From assembly GCF_004379255.2 (NCBI RefSeq), contig NC_056038.1, forward strand, positions 10,206,729 through 10,270,728: DNA of 64,000 bases, written 5' to 3'. The notes beneath the pieces are model-generated. The model made no database searches and was not told the origin of the DNA. It was given only the letters and a program-made list of their open reading frames with translations. The position numbers and the translations under genes are program-made. This DNA comes from Salvia splendens (taxonomy: Eukaryota; Streptophyta; Magnoliopsida; Lamiales; Lamiaceae). This document shows, in pieces, positions 18,350-29,187 of this stretch. The stretch's first letter is position 1. Every line of letters begins with the position of its first letter.

Positions 18350-19808
18350 TTCTGGAGAATTGAAAGAAATTTTCGTTTTTGACGATAAGAAAGAGGGAGG
18401 AGTGTGAAGAAGAGGAAGAGGGTCTGACGAGAACAACATTTCTCACTCAACTATTATGAAATGTATTAATATGGCAAAATAATTCCCTTCCACTATTAGG
18501 GGAAAGGGAAAGGAGGGAGTTATTTTGTTGCATTTTCACAAATTACCCAATGTGTATGACAACCAACCAACTGTCCAACTCATCCTTCTCCACCACTTGA
18601 CTACTCAGATTTGGTCCAACATCTTCACAAACAATCTTAGCATAATAAAACATACTGTTATTATAAGCGCATTTAACAACAATTATCAAGAAAGTACAGT
18701 ACTACTATTTCTCGTCATCAAAAGCGCTGGAACACTTAATTTACATATAATTTCAACAGTGGAAGCAGAGAGCTTCACAACCTAGAACAGAGTAAAGAGA
18801 GAAAAAGTTTCAGCTAAGATATACTGTTTGCATTTATATGCTTAGAACAGAGATATCGTCATCATCAATCCTTCATTTTGTTTCATATTTCCAAGCCTAC
18901 CGTCTGAAATCCCGCTGGTGTAGCAAACTCGCTATGCAGAACAAATCAGAGAATGCAATAAATTCCGCTAAACCAAAGCTTTGAGAAATTACGATAATCA
19001 CCAAGAAATTGCTTTGACAGACCATCCTTAAGCTAGCAAATTTTCAAGTGGCTTTGACAGAACATTACCATGCTAAGCTCTCCAATTAAGGGTGATTTTC
19101 CAGTGACTCATTTCCATGTTTTCATAATCTCAATCTTAGAGCTGCATCATAAAACTACATCCACCCGAATTCCACATAAACCAACAATATCCTTATTCCC
19201 TCTGATACTTTGCAATACTTCAGCCACAGTGTTTTCTTCAACAGTAGTAATCAACAACCATATGCAAGTATGTTGTTTTCTTCAACAGTAGTAATCAACA
19301 ACCATATGCAAGTATGTGAGTCCCAATCATACCACGGCAAGAATTGATCACAGAAAGCCTTATTCGAAACTCTGATGTTAATTTTGAGAATATTAGCCCC
19401 CCAACATGTTCAAAAAGTAGTTGAATCTCAAAACCTTCCATGGCCACAGATTTCCATTATCAATCGCATACAATACCTCTGATCATCATAGAAGCGTCTC
19501 TCCAAATAGGCCATGTTATAAGCCAAAGGTAAACAATCATATAAAGAGAGCAACTACCAGCTCTCTGATGTCTCAAACATTATCTAACCACAACTTTCAA
19601 GCTAGACCTTCGAAGTCTTCTTAAAGCAAAACTAAAACAAGAACCTAAATACTGCTATTGTATCTCCAGGCTACATATTCAGCAGCCAATACCTAGGGGA
19701 GAAGGCTAAATATAATTTCTTTTCAATTCAAACCATTTCACATCACCATGAGGCCATTATCAAATACAAATATTCATACCTTCTCCTCCAACTGCAAATA
19801 CTTTGAGC
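18350..19808. other. Long intergenic stretch downstream of the NYN gene
   Basis: No convincing gene. The only structure seen is a 44-bp direct repeat at 19231-19317. The part next to 19808 is probably the 3'UTR of the minus-strand NYN gene. Confidence 0.5.
19231..19317. repeat. Two-copy 44-bp tandem repeat
   Basis: The unit starting GTTTTCTTCAACAGTAGTAA occurs at 19231 and again at 19275, nearly perfect. Confidence 0.8.
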
Positions 19809-22800
19809 TTATGTAGCAGCTGCCAGCCCTGAATCAGGGCTGAACTCTGGAACTGCAACCTTAATTGGTTTCCATCCTGACTGATAATTATATATAATCC
19901 ACTTTTTCATGTTAATTACCATTTGCACGATCTGGAGAATTTCACCCAATGGAAGTTCTTTTAAGCACATCTTTTTCATAACAGTTGCTGCCTCATACCT
20001 AAACATTAAGTTACAAAGATTTTAGGACCAGGATGTAAGGAAATTATGCAAATCATTTCAAAGTCTTCAGCAAATTATGCACTCATCAAAGATAATAAAT
20101 ATACCTGCAGTTTGTTTCCAGTATAGCAGATCTTCCAGAAGAGGATGAAAGATATTTTTGGATTTCATCCCATATTGATTTTGAATACTTGTTTGCATCA
20201 CCACCCATAGGGTTCAGACATTGCCATAGTCTCTCATTTTTCCCAATATACAACTGTAGGGAACCTATTTGTTGCAGTACAACCAATTGCTGGTCAAGTG
20301 CACACGCCAAAGCTTTCTTAACATCAGTATTGCGATGTCGGATGTCTCCATATCTGATGCAATCTGCAATATTTTCCTCTGTTGGCATAATCTTCTCAAT
20401 TCTTAGGGTGTTTAAAGCCAGTAGGATAATCCCAATAAGACCTTGTATATATTCAGAAGGTTTAGGGCATCCTGATGTTCCCCACGAACCATTTACAGGG
20501 ATGGCAGCAGTTCCTGTTCCAGATGATAACTGTGCTAATGTATCTTGATTACCATGTGGATACCTGTTGTTTTGACCGTCTTGATAAAAAGATCTCTTCT
20601 GAGCATTAAATCCTTTTTGCTGAGCATTCAAGTTTACTCTGTTTGGCGATTCACTAGACATTGGTCTTCTCTCTCCTCCATTACGTTGTTGCGAAGCAGG
20701 TGCCCTTTGATCATTTCTTGTGTGCTCAGAAATGTTTAAATTGAAAATATCAGGAACGTGGGTTGAAGGAGCTGTGGTCAAGTTAGGTGAATCAGGTCTG
20801 CGATTTAATGCATTAGAAGGATGCCAATGCGGGTTAGTTAGAGACGAGCTAACAGGCAGTGTTGAAGTTTCAGTGGGGAGGCCGTTTGGTCTTAATGGCT
20901 GAGGGTAGTGAATTTGATGAGAGACATGAGGGTGGGAATTGTCTGCTCGTGGGAAATCAGGATTACCAGGATAATACGAGTTCCCTATTCCACCGCTAGC
21001 AACTTTTGGGTTATATGCAGTAGATAAGTCCTGGTGTTCATTGAACTGCTTAGGGTGTACATATCCTGGATGAAAGTTTCCACTGTTAGAATCTTCTTCA
21101 GACCCAATCATGCTACTAGAGGTTCTTGGCATAGAAGGTTGAGTGAAGTTTCTGCGAGGTTGTTTGCCTTTATATTTTACATCTGTTCCTCTTCCCATAT
21201 TTGAATATTTTTGGTTTCCCAACTGAGAACTTTCATAAAACGATTCCACTGGTTTGTTACCCATAATGGTATCTGTACGTAATGAGTCAGAGGTGGGTAT
21301 ATGCCCATAGCTGTTACTTACAAATTGAGCAGTTTCAACTGTTGTAAGTGGTGGCCCTCCAGCTACTAGACTAGTCCAGAGCCATACACTCTTTGCAGCA
21401 GCAAGAAGTGGCGCAGAAGCTTTTTGTGGTTGAGCAAGAAGAATATTATACCGGCGCATCCGCAGTTGATGCAAAGCATTCGAGAAATCTCTGTCTCCGG
21501 AAATCAATAAATAATTGGCAGGTGCAGGATTGTCGACAGCCCAAAATAACATATCCACCAGAATCTTCTTGTCACTAGCATCTTTAGCACCTGATCACAT
21601 TTCAATGAAAGCTTGAACTGATAACTTCCATTAACACACGCAAGCATGGCCTCTTAAATTTCCGTGTTAATCTAAATTTATTTAATTGCACAAATATAAT
21701 GGACACAGGAAATATGATCAAACTAGCTAACCATTGCAATTCTAAATAATATAACGTTGAACTTGGGAATATAGAAGGGTCATTTCCCTCCAAGATAAGC
21801 AATTTTCTGAACTTTTGCATCTGCAGTTGGGTCACTGGCTGACTGCTTATGGATGTCTCCACCAGAAACAATCTCACGCACTAATCATTCAAAATTTCTT
21901 GTTTGTGTTTTCAGCTATTAACTTTTTTTAAGCTCGACACCTCGACTTCACACAGAAAATACTAAATGTTGCTTGGAAAGGCTCAGGATTACATATTTCA
22001 GTGAGCTAAAGTAAAGACTTGCAATCTTTTCCAGGATAAGAGCACTTATCCCAGAAAGAAAATTGCTGATTGTACTTCAGTGTAAAATTTTGGCCCTAAC
22101 ATATGCTCATCTCTCTCTCTCTCTAACTCACTCACACTCACACACACACACATACAAATTCGCACACTGATCTAGCAATGCTATTCGCCATGATTAGAGT
22201 GGAAATTTGGACCTAAAATATGATTGTCTCTCACACGCATGCAGATTCACAAACAGAGAAGAGCAAAACTGCGAACCAAAACACAATCATAGTGATATAT
22301 ACGTCATGAATCACATACAAAGATAAAGAAGAAATTATGAAACGACAAGTTTATAGTACTCCATAAATAACAAATTAGAAAATAATAAACTCTTAAATTA
22401 AGTCTCTCAACTTCACTATACTGTACTGTGCCCGATCTGCTAATGAAATCCAACTGAACTTAGGGCTCACTCAATTCCGCATAACCGATCTACTCATCAA
22501 CGAAATCAATTTACCGAAATTGAATAATTAACCAGTAAAACGAATAAACACGCAAAAGACGACTGCATCCAACAGATTCAACAGGCCAAAAATAAATAGC
22601 AGATTTACCGGCGGGGACGTGATTGAGGGCTACACCGGTGCTGTTGAGCGCCTGCTGGACAGCGGGGGAGATTCTGGTGGTATCGCCGTAAGCGGAGACG
22701 GAGACGGGCCCACAGTAGTTCATTTTAACGAGCGCGGAGCTTATATTCTGCGCTATGGCGTGGGGATCGCACACCTTCGGCACGTGACAGTTCTCTATAT

Positions 22801-22897
22801 CCCACCACACCGAGGTCTTGGCCTTGATGTACTGTTCCTCCGCCGTCTCAGCCGCGGCGGCCGGAATATGCTGCGACTGCGCTCCGTCTCCGCCCAT
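19809..22897 (-). CDS. NYN-domain putative RNase (MARF1/limkain-like), 3 exons, 654 aa
   Basis: Exons at 22897-22609, 21590-20105 and 19998-19809 join in phase to 655 codons including the stop. Residues about 29-165 form a NYN domain: SVWWDIENCHVPK, YGDTTRISP, then across the first intron LVDMLFWAVDNP and YLLISGDRDFSNAL, which carry the acidic residues of this PIN-like nuclease fold. The middle (about 190-440) is a Ser/Asn/Pro-rich linker. The C-terminal 180 residues are structured (GLIGIILLALNTLRIEKIMP, CIRYGDIRHRNTDVKKALAC, a final YEAATVMKKM module), resembling OST-HTH/LOTUS-like repeats. Family members are predicted RNA endonucleases or RNA-silencing factors; the substrate is unknown here. 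The splice acceptor of exon 2 and donor of exon 1 rebuild a Gly codon in the NYN domain. Confidence 0.88.
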
Positions 22898-23435
22898 CGC
22901 TCCCGCAAGGTTTAATCCAACGGTTGGATTATATCACAGTTGAGTCGCAAAGCGCACGGCGAATGGCAGAGGGGTATAGGAGGCTCAGGGATAGGGAGGG
23001 AAGGCGCACGATAGCATGAAAGAGGGCGTGAAGAGGTGGTCTTTTTCGAAGTCCGAGTCGAGTGACTCTAAATATAAAGGGGGGTGGGTTCTATCGTGCG
23101 CACTGGGCCAAGTAGGTTAGTTTCCCAGAAGTCCACAAATTCTTGTTTTTAATTTTATTTTATTAGGTGTACTCATTTATAAGACTCCTAATTGAATTTT
23201 TTTATAGCGTTGTTGTGGAAACTTTTCTCAAATCCTATTTAAATTCCAAGAGACCAAGACTAGTGTGGAGACTTTGGAATTAGTGTGGACTAGGGAAGTC
23301 CTTTGTCCGTTAACACCGGAATTACGGATTTACCCCCTGCTAGGAAAATCGTTGGCCCACGTGGACGTGGCGTGCTTTATTGGGTAAAGAAATGGGCGAC
23401 CGTGTTGAATTAATGTACCCCATTTATGGCTATAC
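22898..23435 (-). promoter_or_regulatory. Upstream region of the NYN gene
   Basis: About 540 bases separate the ATG from the next element. A TTTATATTTAG stretch on the minus strand near 23065-23075 could be a TATA box about 170 bases upstream of the ATG. No other site recognised. Confidence 0.35.
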
Positions 23436-25332
23436 GAGCCTCCATAATAGTTTTCGCCCCCTAGCCACAAACTCCTCCCGCCACATTATCAGCACTAAAA
23501 ATCTTCCTGCCATATCATCAAGACAAACAAATAGTCCAGCAATAGCCTAGCCACATCACTCAAAATTATATAAAACAAATAATTAACAATCACATAAAAT
23601 ACGGAATTAAATTTATGTCACAGATACGAGAAACTACAATAATTTTATTTAAATTTTAAAAAAAGTACATTTAAAAAATTACATAATTAAAAAAAAACTA
23701 ACTCTGTGCAGTCCTCTGTGCCCATAACTCTTCAATTAAATCCTTTTGGAGTCGAATATGAGCATCCGTTTGGCGCATGTCGGCATGTGCTTGGAGGAGG
23801 CCGGCTTCATCGTGAGGTACCCCACTCCGTACGTTGGGGGCGGCCACACCGTGGCTTGGACCGGCTTCATTATCGTCGTTGGCCCAACTAGTCAGTTGTA
23901 CACCTTCGTCTTCGACAATCATGTTGTGCATGATAATACAGACGTACATTATATCAGCAATGCAGTCGACATGCCACAAACGCGTTGGACCCCTAACTGC
24001 CGCCCATCGAGACTGGAGCACACCAAATGCCCGCTCCACGTCCTTGCGAGCCGAGTCATGTCGTGCCGCAAAGTAGGTCTTCCTCTCATCTGATGCGCAT
24101 CGGATCGTCTTCACAAAGACGTGCCACCTAGGGTATATCTCATCAGCCAAGTAGTAGCCCATATCATGTCGGTTGCCGTTGGCGACAAAACTGATGGCCG
24201 GACCGATGCCCTGGCACTGCTCGTTGAAAAGGGGCGACGAGTTGAGGACATTGAGGTCGTTGTTCGAACCGGCTACCCCAAAATACGCATGCCAAATCCA
24301 TAGTCGGTAATCAGCTACGGCCTCGAGGATCATCGTGGGATTCTTTCCCTTGTAGCCGGTCGTGTAGAACCCCTTCCAGGAAGCGGGACAGTTCTTCCAC
24401 TCCCAATGCATACAATCTATGCTGCCTAACATTCTCGGGAACCCATGCTTCTCCCCGTGCATCTACATTAGATCCTGCCAGTCTTCGGGGGTAGGGCCTC
24501 GAAGGTACTGATCACTGAATATTTCAATCACGCCATGACAGAAAAACTTCATACATTCCAGGGCAGTCGTCTCACCGATGTGGAGGTACTCGTCCCACAT
24601 GTCTGCCGCGCCTCCGTAGGCCAACTGCCGGATTGACGTAGTGCACTTTTGAATAGGTGTGTGGCCGGATCTGCCAGCCGCATCGTGCCTGAAGCGGAAA
24701 TACAGATATCGATGCTCCAAAGAGTTAACAATACGCATAAATAGGGCCCTGCTCATCCTAAAACGTCGCCTGAAAAGGTTGGCGTTGAACCGCGGCTCCT
24801 CTGCGAAGTAGTCTTCGTATAGGCGCTGATGTGCAGCTACGTGATCACGATCAATCACTTCTCGGCGGTGGACAACTGGGCGAGGTCGAGGTACCGCCGG
24901 CTGCAAGGCTCTTTGCATCCATTGGTTTATCTCGCGGGTCGTATAGGCCTCCAACGCTTCGGCCATTCGACGTTCGTACTCCTCAGCATCCCCCCACTAC
25001 CACCCGCATTACTCATTTCGTGTTGTTGCTCTTGTACAGAAATTAAGATAGGGAGAAAACTCGTTAAAACAAGTGGTGCGAATGATAATGAAGTGCAAAG
25101 CGCGTATAAATAGTGTTTCGAAAATTAAAAAATAAAAAATCCGCTGGGCAATGCGCTCGGCGATCCGGAGCCTGCAATGGCGCCGAGTGGATCACCCAGC
25201 GCCCAAACATCGCCTAGCGCTAGGCGATTTTTTTTTTCAGAAACCGGCTCGACGGTTACAGTGGTTTGCCGAGCGCACCGCCTAGCGGCGGGGCTCGGCT
25301 AGGCGGTGCGCTAGGCGCCATTGTGGATGCTC
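23436..25332 (-). mobile_element. PIF/Harbinger half-element H2 carrying only the transposase
   Basis: 1897 bp. Ends: GAGCCTCCATAATAG at left and, inverted at right, GAGCATCCACAATGG. The flanking TAC / TAA is an imperfect 3-bp duplication. The GC-rich GCCTAGCGCACCGCC repeat block is at the right (5') end and the AATTCCGTAT / TGATTGTTAATTAT 3' block at the left, both in common with H1 at 15548-17563. No Myb-like ORF1 is present. Confidence 0.85.
23698..25016 (-). pseudogene. Harbinger DDE transposase with two lesions
   Basis: Two minus-strand open frames, 24966-24463 and 24462-23698, are contiguous in the same frame and separated only by a TAG (after TPEDWQDLM). The 5' part has the Harbinger N-terminal pattern FRRRFRMSRALFMRIVNSLE and QKCTTSIRQLAYGGAADMWD. 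The 3' part has the catalytic region: GSIDCMHWEWK, GVAGSNNDLNVL and KDVERAFGVLQSRW, matching DDE_Tnp_4. Immediately upstream an ATG at 25016 would start the protein, but a six-base G run (24990-24995) appears to be one base off, putting that start out of frame. So this copy has one stop and one likely frameshift. All three catalytic motifs remain. Confidence 0.85.
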
Positions 25333-26190
25333 TAAAGATTAAAGCGCGTTCAAGTCATTTTTATTTATTGTATATGTCATTTTAATCAAATCATTGACAG
25401 ACAAAAGACTACAGAGCCACAGTATTTTTTAGGATCAAACATCACGATCGGTAGCCTCGAATTTTTTATAATTGAATAGCCCAATAACTTATTATGACAA
25501 TAGAGTTGATTAATATCCCTGATCATGGCATGTGTGTTTCATGGTGCAAATACATTAAAAATGTGTAATTGATTTTTTTTTCATTATAGATACAATGATC
25601 AGATCAAGTAACAAGTCTACAAAGGATACACGTTAATAACCAAGACATCTTTTGTCTAAAACAACTGTGAAATAATGAGTCTCACACTAAGCAACATAAT
25701 ACAAGTACAGATCAAGTAACAAGTCTACAAAGGATACACTTAGATTTTTATAGAGTTAAGTCGAGAACAAAAACGATGCACAAAGTAACAATTACTCAAA
25801 AATATGATAAATCGATGACTCACTTCGCACATACTTTAGCCACACGTGATGCACACTTTTACCCAAGATCACAAGGGAAGGCTAGTGAAGTATTCACACT
25901 AACCAACACACACATAGCCCCAAAGCCCTAACTCGACCGCACTAAGTAGCCTCATCAACCACTACACTCAGTGGTAGAACTAAGTGAAGATCACAATGAG
26001 CTCAACTCTCAAGCTCTTCCCAAAACCATTTTTTTAGTATTTTTCTTCTATAAAATTTTAAATTTTCAAAAGTATAAATTTATATGTAAAGTCCCTATTA
26101 ATAATCTAAATCATAAAAAATATATTTTTAAGCAAAATGTAATAAACATAGCCCTTATCAATATTATTTTCTGTGTCCGTCACTGACCAC
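25333..26190. other. Intergenic, with one short direct repeat
   Basis: AT-rich, no gene seen. The 31-bp segment starting AGATCAAGTAACAAGTCTAC occurs at 25601-25631 and 25709-25739. Confidence 0.6.
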
Positions 26191-26769
26191 CACTAGCGGA
26201 GCCAGCATTGAACAGGGGTACCACTGTACCCCAAATACTTGGGTATGTAATATAGTATCGAGATTAATATTGCAAGAAGTAGTGGTGGTGCAGCGGTTGG
26301 TGGGATACTTTTTCTAAGTGGAGGCTTGAGTTTGATTCCTCTTGATGATTCTGTGCTCTTATTTGTGTACTTTTTACTTAGATTTATACTCTTGATGATT
26401 TTGTGCTCCTTATTTGTGTATATGTACGTACTCCTATTTTAGAATGTGTTTTGTTTTATTTTTGTGGTAGTTGATATATACTCCCTCCGTCCCAAGCTAC
26501 TCGCACTTATTTCCTTTTTGGGCGTCTCAAGTTACTTGCACTCTTTCCATTTTTAGTAAAAATTTTCACCTACAGCCGTCATTTTTTACTTTCCTATACA
26601 CTCATTCCTTAATCTCCGTGCCGAAAAGAATAGGGGCGAGTAGCCTGGGACGGAGGGAGTATAATTTATTTTATCCTGTTTATATTTTAATGTATTATTT
26701 TAAATATGGTGTATGTTTATTTATCATAAAATTCGTACCTCCAATTTAAAAAGTCTGGATCCGCCACTG
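26191..26769. mobile_element. hAT-type MITE
   Basis: 579 bp with the perfect 8-bp duplication CTGACCAC (26183-26190 and 26770-26777). Ends: CACTAGCGGAGCCAG and, inverted, CAGTGGCGGATCCAG. A Stowaway element is nested inside. The interior also repeats CTTGATGATT / GTGCTC / TTATTTGTGTA twice (26340-26425). Confidence 0.9.
26481..26659. mobile_element. Stowaway (Tc1/mariner) MITE nested in the hAT MITE
   Basis: 179 bp with inverted ends CTCCCTCCGTCCC / GGGACGGAGGGAG and TA target duplication (26479-26480 and 26660-26661). These are classic Stowaway termini. Confidence 0.95.
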
Positions 26770-26777
26770 CTGACCAC

Positions 26778-27444
26778 ACTCAAACCATAAAGATTCTCTT
26801 ACACACACAACGAAAGAATTCATAGAAAACTAGACTCATTCAACCTGTCAATGTCAAGATAGAATGCGTCAAGACCACAATGGATATGCATGATATCAAA
26901 ATTGAAAGTCGCAATCAAAGGGTGCCACTCGGCTGAGTGGCATCACCTCACCCGCCCACCCAGCCGGGGTGGGAGCCACTGGAGTACCGAGAATGGGCCA
27001 CCCGACCAGGCGGTTCAGGAGCCATCGTGCCACCTCACCTGCCTGGGTAGCCGCCTCATGAAATGGTGTGCGTGAACAAGAGACTACACGCAATCGAGTT
27101 CCCTTATGCACCTCGTCCTACCCGACCAGTTAGGACGAGGTGAGTCCAGAGAGCTCTACCTGTCCGGGTATATTCATGCATCCAGCACACTTAGCCGTGT
27201 AGCCTGTGCGGATTAACTTTTGGCCCAAGATACTTTTATTTTTCTTGTTTTTTGCACATTAGACATCAGTATAAATAGGCTTCTGGACTCATTAGATACT
27301 TAGCTTATGATATTTTGTGAGTATATTCCATATTTTGTTGTTGCATTGATTTGAGTTATTAATGAAAGTAAATGTATATTTTGTAGATTAGATGTTTTTC
27401 TAGTTTGTGGAGCCAATTAAGGGGATATATATATATATATATAT
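26778..27444. other. Intergenic DNA with a GC-rich hairpin patch
   Basis: Between about 26925 and 27190 an unusually GC-rich patch contains two perfect inverted repeats: TGCCACTC/GAGTGGCA (26922-26941) and CACCTCGTCCTA/TAGGACGAGGTG (about 27110-27143). It also repeats the word ACCCGACCAG. No ORF or element ends are recognised. Confidence 0.5.
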
Positions 27445-28266
27445 AGGGTATTCATCTATCAAAATACACCCTTAAGTCCAAAAATACAGACTAAATCTGG
27501 AGCGTTGGATCTGCCTATGGGCGGCCACGATTTAGGCTTGACAATCATAAACTTATGTCATAATAAGGTTTAGTAGAGTCATAAAAGGGTAAAAATGGAA
27601 ACAAAAAAATATGCCCAGACGTTCGGTTTTTCTTCGCGGAAATCATGGAATCATCACTCCACACGCCATTAACCTGATTGTTCGGTTCCAACCTATTCAC
27701 TTCGTCTCTCCCCCCCCACAATATATCTAACGCCACCCAAAAAACACTAATCACCAAAATAAACATTACTTCTGTAATTTCTGAAGCGACACAACATTTA
27801 CGAGCTCCAACCACTCTTTGTTCAGTCGAAGAGGCGTCCGATAGTTCACCTACATCAGCCATCCACAATACGCGCTCCAGCCCAGACAATCTTTCCCGAT
27901 CCACCAAGCACCGAACCGGAAAATCAAACAATCGACCAAGGCAATGGTGAATACTCGAGCTTCTGGATCTACAACGACCGACGGAAAAGGTTAGATGTTT
28001 GTAGTATCCCATAGCCTATACCGCTTTCAAATACATCAAAACTAAAAGGGTTTTTTTTGTTCAACTAGTGTATGAAAGGAGGAACACTAAAAACAAGCCA
28101 CCACGGATCCCCAAAGCTCAAACCGGTAAATTGTTTTCCCCTTCTAGTTTATTTAATGAGTTAATACCGTATCAATATTGGAAGCAGCGTATGTAATTGT
28201 GATATTTTTCATAAACAAAAGCCCATTCTGCAACAAAACCAACAACAGAGTCATGCGAGTGTATGC

Positions 28267-28320
28267 ATGACATAAATCCATATTATTATGCTTATGACAT
28301 AAATCCATATTATTATGCTT
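28267..28320. repeat. Two-copy 27-bp tandem repeat
   Basis: The unit beginning ATGACATAAATCCATATTAT is perfectly duplicated. Confidence 0.85.
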
Positions 28321-29187
28321 AAATTGTTTTATTCTTGTGACGCTTCACTCTTAAAAAGTCAAAATAAAGAGATACAGAACAGAAAAATAATTGCTTGGCT
28401 ACCAGGCTTTTTTAATGTGAATTTTTAAATGTAATGTTCAAAGCTATTGTGATTATGTTTCAGGGGTTGTATTACAAAACAAAACAACACCTCACTCCAC
28501 CAAAGGGCAAGAGGCTGATGCAAAAACAACAAATCCTGGTAACTGTCTCTGATCCTCCAAACTGGAACTTAGTTGTGATGTTTGAGATGATATATGTAAT
28601 TACATTTGGTTATGTTAAACACCTAGGGCTTAAGTTGGAACAACTCAGTATTAACTATCTCTGCTATTTAGATAGATGTGATTGTTTGTATGAAAAAAAG
28701 TGTGAGATGGGTGGCATCTGTGTGTGTATGTAAGCATCAGTGACTTTAATGTTTGTAAATAATATAAAAAAGTAGAACTAAGCTTAAATATGCCATCATA
28801 TAAGAGTAGTCAAACCAATAACATTGAGACGGATAAAAAAAGACACGGCTGAACATATTTCAACAGCTCGAACAGGTACATAAATGAATATACTGTGCAT
28901 ATCTTGCTGTGTTTGTTATGATGTGAGTATTAAACAACTGTTTTGTTGTGAACAATATGTCTCAATAATGAGTTGATTATTATGGCTAAACTCAACATAG
29001 GACATTTATGAAAACAAATAACTATGTATGCAGTTTAAACTTCAATGTTTAATACACATATTATGACTTCTGACTAATATAATACTCCTGGAGCATGTCA
29101 TTTTTACCTCTACCTGAAATTCTGAAAGTAAGAATTGTTTGTGGGAATAATTTGGTGTTGTCAGTGATGAATACTATGTGTTTATAA

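Noticed and set aside
27545..28012. 155-codon minus-strand frame near the start of element A
   Set aside because: No domain; overlaps a more plausible small first exon on the plus strand (ATG at 27944 with a splice donor).
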